Source of the DNA: Thermoprotei archaeon
GTDB taxonomy: Archaea; Thermoproteota; Thermoprotei_A; Sulfolobales; Ignisphaeraceae
Direction: 5' to 3'
DNA: 5,344 bases
Assembly: GCA_003661865.1 (NCBI GenBank)
Contig: QMWY01000101.1
Coordinates: forward strand, 1-5,344
The notes under the pieces are model-generated. The model ran no database searches. It worked only from the letters and a program-made list of their open reading frames with translations, and was not told the origin of the DNA. Numbering within the stretch: the first letter of the stretch is position 1; every line of letters starts with the position of its first letter. The position numbers and the translations under genes are program-made. Positions 1 through 4,429 of this stretch are shown here, one piece after another.

Positions 1-242
1 CACGTATACTACCGATAAAGATGGCGAGAGCGCTGCTCCAGGTACACGTACCTGCCCAGTACTCATCAAGGGTCTACTCGCAGGTGATTAGGATGGGTGA
101 GGTTAAGCGCAGCCAGTGGCTAGCCGATGGTTCACTCATAGTAGAGCTCGAGATCCCCGCCGGTCTTCAGAACGAGACCATCGATAGGCTCAACGAGCTT
201 ACCAAGGGCAACGTCTACGTGAAGGTACTTCATGTGAGGTAA
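1..242 (+). CDS. sbds: Ribosome maturation protein SBDS/SDO1, C-terminal part (5' end outside the window)
   Basis: Only the last 79 residues are visible, read from base 3 to the TAA at 240-242; the frame is open to the left edge, so the gene begins upstream. An internal ATG at 21 is not the true start, because the preceding residues (RILPIK) already fit the family. The visible part matches the C-terminal ferredoxin-like domain III of archaeal SBDS: a beta strand (ALLQVHVPAQYSSRVY), then MGEVKRSQWLADGSLIVELEIPAGLQ, and the hallmark ending LNELTKGNVYVKVL. SBDS helps release the anti-association factor aIF6 from new large ribosomal subunits (family knowledge from the eukaryotic SBDS-EFL1 system). 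In archaea it is usually the gene just before rrp4, as here, with only 5 bases between them. Its last codons carry the rrp4 ribosome binding site. The identification is firm; the length is unknown. Confidence 0.93.
   Translation, partial: RILPIKMARALLQVHVPAQYSSRVYSQVIRMGEVKRSQWLADGSLIVELEIPAGLQNETIDRLNELTKGNVYVKVLHVR
234..240 (+). promoter_or_regulatory. Ribosome binding site of rrp4
   Basis: GTGAGGT, with the GAGGT core at 236-240, lies seven bases before the ATG at 248 and overlaps the last codons and stop of the SBDS gene. It is a good match to the complement of the archaeal 16S rRNA 3' end, and it supports that start. Confidence 0.7.
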
Positions 243-247
243 TTCCC

Positions 248-982
248 ATGTCGAAGATCCTCTTTGAGAACCGCAGTCTCGTCGTTCCAGGAGACGTAGT
301 TGCGGAGGGCGATAGGCTAACGCTAGCAGCCCCATTTCTAAGGCGCGTAGGAAGGAGCGTGGTGGCAACAGTAGTCGGGCTTCTAACGGTTGAGAAGAGC
401 AATAATGAGTACAAGGTTGGTTTAATACCTCTTGAGGGCTGCTACTACCCCCGACCCGGAGATGTGGTTATAGGGATCGTTAGGGACATAGGCGTCACGT
501 CATGGCTTATCGATATAAGGGCCCCGCTACCCGGGGTCCTCAACGCCTCCGACTACTTGGGCAAGCCCTACAGCCCCTCAGAGGACTTGTCTAAGTATCT
601 CGATGTAGGAGATGTGATATTAGCAAAGGTGGCTCAGTTTGATAGAGGCCGCGATCCCTTGCTGACGGTACAGGAGAAGGGGCTTGGGAAGGTTGTTGAG
701 GGGGCGCTGATAGAGATAAAGCCATCAAGAGTTCCGAGAGTTATAGGAAGGAAGAGGTCTATGCTCAGCGTCCTGCAGGAGGAGACAGGGTGCCAGATAG
801 TAGTTGGTAACAATGGCAGGATCCTGCTCCGATGCCCAGACCCGGAGCGGGAGGCGATAGCTGTCCTCGCTATAAAGAAGATTGAGCGGGAGGCGCATAC
901 CCAAGGTCTCACCGAAAGGATAAAGGATTTCATAATCGAGCAGAAGATTAAGAGGGGGTTAATAGGTGGGAGCGGTAGGTGA
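248..982 (+). CDS. rrp4: Exosome complex RNA-binding cap subunit Rrp4
   Basis: This 244-residue protein is the archaeal Rrp4 cap subunit. Three copies sit on the Rrp41-Rrp42 hexamer, bind substrate RNA and guide it into the central channel. The N-terminal domain (about 1-62) contains the family signature [12 protein letters not shown] and later [13 protein letters not shown]. An S1 domain spans about 68-144 ([29 protein letters not shown]). A KH domain spans about 153-215, with [12 protein letters not shown] and the GxNG loop (GNNG, 187-190) that Rrp4/Rrp40 proteins use in place of a classical GxxG. The C-terminus ([17 protein letters not shown]) is also typical. The length is normal for the family. 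The ATG at 248 is supported by GTGAGGT at 234-240, seven bases upstream. The 3' end overlaps rrp41 by 17 bases, which suggests coupled translation. Csl4, the alternative cap protein, is not in this window. Confidence 0.97.
   Translation: MSKILFENRSLVVPGDVVAEGDRLTLAAPFLRRVGRSVVATVVGLLTVEKSNNEYKVGLIPLEGCYYPRPGDVVIGIVRDIGVTSWLIDIRAPLPGVLNASDYLGKPYSPSEDLSKYLDVGDVILAKVAQFDRGRDPLLTVQEKGLGKVVEGALIEIKPSRVPRVIGRKRSMLSVLQEETGCQIVVGNNGRILLRCPDPEREAIAVLAIKKIEREAHTQGLTERIKDFIIEQKIKRGLIGGSGR
952..958 (+). promoter_or_regulatory. Ribosome binding site of rrp41, inside rrp4
   Basis: GAGGGGG lies seven bases before the GTG at 966 and within the rrp4 coding sequence. Together with the in-frame TAG at 963-965 it decides the rrp41 start. 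Confidence 0.6.
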
Positions 983-1700
983 GAAACCCCGGTTGATAGA
1001 TGAGAGTGGTAGGCGCATAGATGGGAGGAGACCTGACGAGCTCAGACCAATAGAGATGGAGGTAGGAGTTCTCAAGAACGCCGATGGCTCTGCCCTAGTG
1101 AAGTTCGGCGATACGTGGGTTCTAGCAGCAGTCTATGGTCCTCGGGAGGCGGTCCCGAAGCACATGACTCTGCCAGAGCGCGCCGTTATCAGATGCCGCT
1201 ACCGCATGCTGTCATTCTCAACGCACGAGCGTAAGAGCCCTGCACCCTCCCGCAGGGAGGTAGAGCTCTCTAAGGTGATACGGGAGGCTCTAGAGCCCGC
1301 TGTTCTAACAGAGCTGTACCCAAGAACAACCATAGACATATTCATCGAGGTGCTAAACGCGCACGGGGGTACGCGTACTGCTGGGGTTACCGCAGCCTCG
1401 CTTGCGCTAGCTGATGCAGGCATACCAATGAGGGACCTAGTCGCCGGCGTTGCTGTGGGTAAGGTGGATGGGGTGATCGTGCTTGATATCAACGAGATCG
1501 AGGATATGTATGGGGAGGCTGATATGCCCGTTGCAGCAATGCCGGGCTTGGGAAGAATAACACTCCTCCAGCTAAATGGGGTGTTAAGCCCGAATGAGTT
1601 CAGGACCGGGCTCAAGATGGCTATGGAGGGTATAAGGAGGATCTACGAGATGCAGAAGAAGGTTCTTAGACAGAAGTACGCGGTGATCGAGGAGGAGTGA
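966..1700 (+). CDS. rrp41: Exosome catalytic subunit Rrp41 (RNase PH family)
   Basis: This 244-residue protein is the catalytic subunit of the archaeal exosome. It degrades RNA 3' to 5' using phosphate and releases nucleoside diphosphates; with ADP or other NDPs the same ring can add A-rich tails (family knowledge). The RNase PH fold spans nearly the whole protein: [13 protein letters not shown] near residue 18, [17 protein letters not shown], then [18 protein letters not shown]. Arg96 and Arg97 align with the phosphate/RNA-binding arginines 98-99 of the Sulfolobus enzyme. Asp180 and Asp186 in [12 protein letters not shown] align with the catalytic Asp182/Asp188. All key residues are present, so it should be active. 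The start is GTG at 966: an in-frame TAG at 963 lies directly before it, and GAGGGGG at 952-958 is seven bases upstream. It overlaps rrp4 by 17 bases, and rrp42, its ring partner, follows after 6 bases. Confidence 0.98.
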   Translation: MGAVGEKPRLIDESGRRIDGRRPDELRPIEMEVGVLKNADGSALVKFGDTWVLAAVYGPREAVPKHMTLPERAVIRCRYRMLSFSTHERKSPAPSRREVELSKVIREALEPAVLTELYPRTTIDIFIEVLNAHGGTRTAGVTAASLALADAGIPMRDLVAGVAVGKVDGVIVLDINEIEDMYGEADMPVAAMPGLGRITLLQLNGVLSPNEFRTGLKMAMEGIRRIYEMQKKVLRQKYAVIEEE

Positions 1701-1706
1701 TGCGCC

Positions 1707-2582
1707 ATGTCCATAACGCCTGAGCTCCCGCTAATTCCCCGGCTCAAGGCGAATGCTATAATGAACCTGTTGGCACGCGGACAGAGGATTGATAAGCGTA
1801 AGCTTGAGGAGTATCGCGATATTGAGGTGAGAATAGGGTACATACCCAATGCGGAGGGCTCAGCATACGTAAGGATGGGAAATACGCAGGTACTAGCAGG
1901 CGTCAAGCTTGAGGTCGGGCAGCCTTACAGTGACGCGCCTAATGAAGGTGTACTCATAGTCAATGCAGAGTTCATACCCGCAGCATCACCATCGTTCGAA
2001 CCTGGTCCTCCTGATGAAAATGCCATAGAGCTTGCCAGGGTTATAGATAGGTCTCTACGAGAGCCTAGGGTTGTCGCACTTGACAAGCTTGCTATAATCC
2101 CAGGGAAGAAGGTGTGGATTGTGTGGCTAGACATATACGTCCTCGACCACGATGGCAACCTCATAGACGCCTCTATGCTGGCATCAATGGCAGCTCTCCT
2201 AAGCACCCGGGTTCCGACGGTTGCTGTCGATAAAGAGAGCGGTGAGGTTACTGTGAAGAGAGGCGAGTTCCAAGGGCTACTACCCATCAACCGCCTAGTG
2301 ACTACGGTTACCGTGTATAAGATAGGCAACTACCTAGTAGTAGATCCGACACAGGAGGAGGAGGCACTCAGCGGTGCTAGGCTAACAGTAGCAGTAACGG
2401 AAGAGGGTCTCATAGCGGGTATGCAGAAGGCTGGCATGGACTACCTATCAGATGCTGAGGTTGAACGTGCGGTAGAAATAGCGTTGTCAAAGGCTCCACT
2501 CCTGATAGGCAAGATTAGGGAAGCAGCGAAAGGTATAAGAGGAGAGGGTGGGGAAGCCTCTAACGCCGGCAAGCAAGGGTGA
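1707..2582 (+). CDS. rrp42: Exosome structural subunit Rrp42 (catalytically inactive RNase PH family)
   Basis: This 291-residue protein pairs with Rrp41; three heterodimers make the hexameric ring of the archaeal exosome. It has the RNase PH fold: GQRIDKRKLEEYRDIEV (about 25-41), NAEGSAYVRMGNTQVLAGVK, FEPGPPDENAIELARVIDRSLRE (97-119), KVWIVWLDIYVLDHDGN, and MLASMAALLST. Arg111 and Arg115 align with Rrp42 arginines 112 and 116 of Sulfolobus, which help form the composite active site at the Rrp41 interface. The segment near 213-226 (DPTQEEEALSGAR) stands where Rrp41 has its catalytic aspartates, and it lacks the second one, as expected for a non-catalytic subunit. The ATG at 1707 is the first start after the in-frame stop of rrp41 (1698-1700), and GGAGGAGTGA at 1691-1700 is the ribosome binding region. 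The tail after about residue 273 is Gly/Glu-rich and probably disordered. Confidence 0.98.
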   Translation: MSITPELPLIPRLKANAIMNLLARGQRIDKRKLEEYRDIEVRIGYIPNAEGSAYVRMGNTQVLAGVKLEVGQPYSDAPNEGVLIVNAEFIPAASPSFEPGPPDENAIELARVIDRSLREPRVVALDKLAIIPGKKVWIVWLDIYVLDHDGNLIDASMLASMAALLSTRVPTVAVDKESGEVTVKRGEFQGLLPINRLVTTVTVYKIGNYLVVDPTQEEEALSGARLTVAVTEEGLIAGMQKAGMDYLSDAEVERAVEIALSKAPLLIGKIREAAKGIRGEGGEASNAGKQG

Positions 2583-2584
2583 TC
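2578..2584 (+). promoter_or_regulatory. Ribosome binding site of rpl37ae
   Basis: GGTGATC is a seven-base match to the complement of the archaeal 16S rRNA 3' end (GGAUCACCUCC). It overlaps the rrp42 stop codon and ends four bases before the GTG at 2589, which it supports as the start. Confidence 0.7.
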
Positions 2585-2588
2585 AGCG

Positions 2589-2819
2589 GTGGGTAGAACA
2601 CGCGTAGTAGGAATCGCAGGACGGTTTGGCGCTAGGTATGGCTCCTCGCTTAGAAAGAAGTGGCGCGAAGTAATGGAGAAGAGGTATGCAGAGTACGTGT
2701 GCCCCTACTGCGGAAAAAGAACTGTTATGGAGAGGATAAGTGTGGGTATATGGCGCTGCCCTAAGTGCGGAGCCGTCTGGGCAGGAGCGGCATACATGCC
2801 TTGGAGCGAGAAGCGCTGA
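2589..2819 (+). CDS. rpl37ae: Large-subunit ribosomal protein L37Ae (eL43)
   Basis: This 76-residue basic protein is the zinc-binding ribosomal protein L37Ae/eL43 of the 50S subunit. It begins with the family signature MGRTRVVGIAGRFGARYG and continues with SLRKKWREVMEKRYAEYVCP. A zinc ribbon is formed by Cys38-Cys41 (CPYC) and Cys57-Cys60 (CPKC), with ISVGIWRC and GAAYMP as further conserved parts. The length is normal. The GTG at 2589 is supported by GGTGATC at 2578-2584 and gives the expected N-terminus exactly. It lies six bases after rrp42. An exact 11-base inverted repeat brackets the gene (see separate entry). In many archaea the small RNA polymerase subunit gene rpoP follows L37Ae, but here the next gene is the Brix protein after only 26 bases. 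Confidence 0.97.
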   Translation: MGRTRVVGIAGRFGARYGSSLRKKWREVMEKRYAEYVCPYCGKRTVMERISVGIWRCPKCGAVWAGAAYMPWSEKR

Positions 2820-2845
2820 TCACCTCTCGTAAAGCGTAGCGTACC

Positions 2846-3424
2846 TTGCCACGTATTCTAATAACAACCTCCCATAGACCCGCACCACGCAGCCGTAGTT
2901 TCATCAAGGACCTCGCAGCCGTTATCCCCAATGCTATAAGGTTTACCCGGGGCAAGTCCACTTTTGTACAGCTGGCCATAGCAGCCCACGACCTTGGAGC
3001 TGAGCGCGTCGTAATTGTTAACAACAGGATGGGGAACCCGTATACCATGGATGTCTACCAGCTTAGGTTTGTTCCAGCATCTGCCGAGCTCTTTGAGCTT
3101 GAGAAGATCTGCAGGCTTGTCCTTAGGGGAATTACCCTCAGCCGTGAAGCACGTAACCCGCGTCCTCCATATAGAGCCTATGCAGCGGCATACGTAGTTC
3201 ATAACGGCGCGCCTCTATCGGTGGATGCCGCTGAGTGCTTCATAAGAGGCCTCATGTTCCAGGCATATGAGGCGTCACGCCTAACCAAACCCTTCATCAC
3301 AGCGGTCATGCGCTGGAGGGATGATTTTGTAGAGGCTGTCTTCCGGGATCATCGTGGGGTGAGGGTAGGTCCCGTGATAAGGATACGCAGGGTGATCCTA
3401 TGTACAGAGCACAGCTGCGCATAG
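2846..3424 (+). CDS. Brix-domain ribosome biogenesis protein (archaeal Imp4/Brix family)
   Basis: This 192-residue protein fits the single-domain archaeal Brix family, related to eukaryotic Imp4, Rpf1, Rpf2, Brx1 and Ssf1, which bind rRNA during ribosome assembly. The N-terminus shows the pattern ILITTSHRPAPRSRSFIKDL (residues 4-23), followed by NAIRFTRGKSTFVQLA (about 29-44), the strand and loop ERVVIVNNRMGNP (about 53-65), and a later RGITLSREA segment. The archaeal protein's exact step in assembly is not well defined. The start is a TTG at 2846. An in-frame TAG at 2837-2839 excludes anything longer, and a shorter start would cut into the first conserved strand. No clear Shine-Dalgarno sequence precedes it, so initiation may depend on ribosomes arriving from rpl37ae. 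Its last ten codons contain the ribosome binding site and start of pcc1, a 25-base overlap. Confidence 0.88.
   Translation: MPRILITTSHRPAPRSRSFIKDLAAVIPNAIRFTRGKSTFVQLAIAAHDLGAERVVIVNNRMGNPYTMDVYQLRFVPASAELFELEKICRLVLRGITLSREARNPRPPYRAYAAAYVVHNGAPLSVDAAECFIRGLMFQAYEASRLTKPFITAVMRWRDDFVEAVFRDHRGVRVGPVIRIRRVILCTEHSCA
3391..3398 (+). promoter_or_regulatory. Ribosome binding site of pcc1, inside the Brix gene
   Basis: GGTGATCC is an eight-base match to the complement of the archaeal 16S rRNA 3' end. It ends one base before the ATG at 3400, which is close for the full motif, although the GGTG core lies five bases away. It is embedded in the Brix coding sequence. Confidence 0.6.
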
Positions 3425-3663
3425 AGTTGTGTGGCCGGCAGGTAACAGAAGCGCTGTGTAGAAGCCTCAAGGCAGAGGCCAAGGCCCCGGTTGATAGGGA
3501 GCGGAGTGCCGTCTCCGTTGAGTGCAACGAGCACGAGATTCTAATATCGATAACCGCGAAGAGCTTGAGCACCTTAAGGGCAATACTAAACACATACCTA
3601 TACCTAATCCATGCCGCTTCCTCGGTTCTTGAGGAGCTTTCTGGAGGGCTTAGAGATATTTAG
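3400..3663 (+). CDS. pcc1: KEOPS complex subunit Pcc1
   Basis: This 87-residue protein is the small KEOPS subunit Pcc1 (CTAG/Pcc1 family). Its dimer bridges the complex through Kae1, which makes the universal t6A modification at position 37 of ANN-decoding tRNAs. It has the family's beta-beta-alpha arrangement: a first strand (MYRAQLRIEL), a helix (RQVTEALCRSLKAEAKA, about 13-29), strands RSAVSVECNEHEILISITAK (about 35-54), and a long helix LSTLRAILNTYLYLIHAASSVLEEL (about 56-80). The length is usual. The ATG at 3400 follows GGTGATCC at 3391-3398. The gene overlaps the end of the Brix gene by 25 bases, which points to coupled translation. Pcc1 next to prefoldin beta and Brix is a recurrent archaeal arrangement. 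The sequence is weakly conserved in this family, so context adds much to the call. Confidence 0.88.
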   Translation: MYRAQLRIELCGRQVTEALCRSLKAEAKAPVDRERSAVSVECNEHEILISITAKSLSTLRAILNTYLYLIHAASSVLEELSGGLRDI

Positions 3664-3670
3664 CCCTCTT

Positions 3671-3696
3671 GCACAGTGCGTACCACGGTGTTGTAC
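3671..3696. promoter_or_regulatory. Two small dyads before the prefoldin beta start
   Basis: The 35-base gap between pcc1 and prefoldin beta (3664-3698) is the largest in the window. It holds a perfect odd palindrome, GCACAGTGC (3671-3679), and directly after it an imperfect hairpin (3680-3696): GTAC pairs with GTAC, one C-U mismatch, then AC pairs with GT around a GGT loop. The second dyad includes the likely ribosome binding GGTG (3687-3690) and ends two bases before the TTG start. The AT-rich stretch GATATTTA just before the gap (about 3655-3662) could be a weak TATA-like box. These elements are visible, but a role as operator, translational hairpin or internal promoter is inference. Confidence 0.25.
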
Positions 3697-3698
3697 GG

Positions 3699-4070
3699 TT
3701 GGCGGAGAGGATACCGCCGGAGGTTCAGCAAAACCTCGTTAAGCTCCAGCAGCTTCAAGCACAGCTAACTCAGATCGTGGCCGAGCGTAATGTTCTACAG
3801 AGCGAGCTGAGGGAGATCGAAAAGGCGTTGTCGATACTAAAGGAGCTTGGAGAAGATGCCGAGGTATACCGATCGGCGGGACACCTACTGATAAGGGTTA
3901 AGAAGGAGGATGCCGTTAAGGAGCTCGAGGATCGCAAGGAGGTTATAGAGATCAGGCTGAAGTCACTTGAGAAGCAGGAGAGCTTGGTTAGGAGCAGGAT
4001 AAACGAGGTTCAGAGCCAGGTGAACAAGTATCTTGCCAAAGTCTATGGAGGGAGAGGGCAGGCGTCATAG
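3699..4070 (+). CDS. pfdB: Prefoldin beta subunit
   Basis: This 123-residue protein is the beta subunit of prefoldin, the jellyfish-shaped alpha2-beta4 chaperone that holds unfolded proteins and passes them to the thermosome. From the chosen start it reads MAERIPPEVQQNLVKLQQLQAQ, the classic archaeal prefoldin beta N-terminus. A first coiled-coil helix runs about 7-50, a beta-hairpin part lies at about 55-68 (EVYRSAGHLLIRVK), and a second helix at about 70-115 (KELEDRKEVIEIRLKSLEKQE, SQVNKYLAKVYGG). The open frame extends back to a TTG at 3669, but the ten extra residues do not fit the family and lack a ribosome binding site. The TTG at 3699 has GGTG at 3687-3690, eight bases upstream, and gives a normal length. 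The 3' end overlaps the DUF3194 gene by 26 bases. The alpha subunit is not in the window. Confidence 0.95.
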   Translation: MAERIPPEVQQNLVKLQQLQAQLTQIVAERNVLQSELREIEKALSILKELGEDAEVYRSAGHLLIRVKKEDAVKELEDRKEVIEIRLKSLEKQESLVRSRINEVQSQVNKYLAKVYGGRGQAS

Positions 4071-4419
4071 AATTTCGAGATCGGTCCCTGTCAAGAACCT
4101 CAACCTAGACGTGTCTAAGATCAGCAGCGAGGCCCTGATGGATATAGCCAGTACCGTGGAAACAGAGGTTAGGGAAACCTTGGAAAGACTACTAGGCCCT
4201 AGGATCCTCAGGTACTCAATAGCCGTCACGGCTGAGCTACAAGGAGAGCAGCTCGTAATCTCTGTGGACACCTCTATAAGCTCCCGCGTACCACCCTCAC
4301 TAAGGCTTGAACACATTGTTGATAGGGCTATCAAGCGGGGTTTCGATAAGGTCGAGGTGCTGCTTAGGCGAAGGTACTCTAGAGAGGCTTCAGAAGGAGG
4401 TACTAAGCAGGAGAGCTAA
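4045..4419 (+). CDS. Uncharacterised DUF3194-type protein
   Basis: This 124-residue protein has no known function. I assign it to the DUF3194 family mainly from its place between prefoldin beta and the DHH gene, where archaea regularly carry such a gene, and from its predicted pattern. The core reads NLDVSKISSEALMDIASTVETEVRETLERLL (helix, about 20-50), two strands ILRYSIAVTAEL and EQLVISVDTSISS (54-80), then a helix LRLEHIVDRAIKRGF and strand DKVEVLLRRRY. The charged tail is probably flexible. No signal peptide or membrane segment is visible, so it should be cytoplasmic. The start is uncertain: ATG at 4045 is the only in-frame ATG near the beginning but has no Shine-Dalgarno sequence. A TTG at 4033 is possible, and a GTG at 4111 would leave only the conserved core. 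The region overlapping prefoldin beta is purine-rich and gives basic, poorly conserved-looking residues. Confidence 0.72.
   Translation: MEGEGRRHRISRSVPVKNLNLDVSKISSEALMDIASTVETEVRETLERLLGPRILRYSIAVTAELQGEQLVISVDTSISSRVPPSLRLEHIVDRAIKRGFDKVEVLLRRRYSREASEGGTKQES
4394..4401 (+). promoter_or_regulatory. Strong Shine-Dalgarno-like sequence without a start at normal distance
   Basis: AAGGAGGT is a full match to the core of the archaeal anti-Shine-Dalgarno complement and lies in the last codons of the DUF3194 gene. No ATG, GTG or TTG occurs in any frame at the usual 5-10 bases downstream. The next usable start, GTG at 4430, is 28 bases away. It may serve the DHH gene by an unusual start, act only as a ribosome pause site, or simply encode the protein tail. 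Confidence 0.35.
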
Positions 4420-4429
4420 CGAGCCCGCA

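Larger units (their letters stand above)
2578..2824. repeat. Exact 11-base inverted repeat bracketing rpl37ae
   Basis: The left arm GGTGATCAGCG (2578-2588) and right arm CGCTGATCACC (2814-2824) are perfect reverse complements, with a possible extra G-U pair between 2577 and 2825. The left arm holds the rpl37ae ribosome binding site and ends at the base before its start codon. The right arm contains the rpl37ae stop codon. In the transcript the arms could pair and close a loop holding nearly the whole cistron. The repeat is directly visible; any function is inference. An 11-base match somewhere in 5 kb is expected by chance, so only its placement makes it notable. Confidence 0.5.

Noticed and set aside
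746..763. Loss of the classical GxxG motif in the Rrp4 KH domain (GRKR)
   Set aside because: As I recall, Sulfolobus Rrp4 also lacks the second glycine here. The family uses the later GxNG loop, which is intact as GNNG, so this is normal.
1199..1615. A 138-codon open frame on the minus strand within rrp41
   Set aside because: It is antisense to a clearly conserved exosome gene, and its product is Ser/Thr/Pro-rich low-complexity sequence, typical of reading a real gene backwards. The same applies to the other minus-strand frames at 634-933, 1925-2329, 2761-3048, 2858-3202, 4065-4334 and 4390-4668.
2343..2384. Apparent loss of catalytic aspartates in Rrp42
   Set aside because: Archaeal Rrp42 is normally inactive and contributes only binding residues, so this is the family state and not decay.
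3015..3197. A 60-codon plus-strand frame inside the Brix gene
   Set aside because: It lies fully within the conserved Brix coding region in another frame, and its product resembles no family I know.
3669..3698. A ten-residue N-terminal extension of prefoldin beta from the TTG at 3669
   Set aside because: The extension does not resemble prefoldin and has no ribosome binding site, while the TTG at 3699 gives the standard AERIPP N-terminus.
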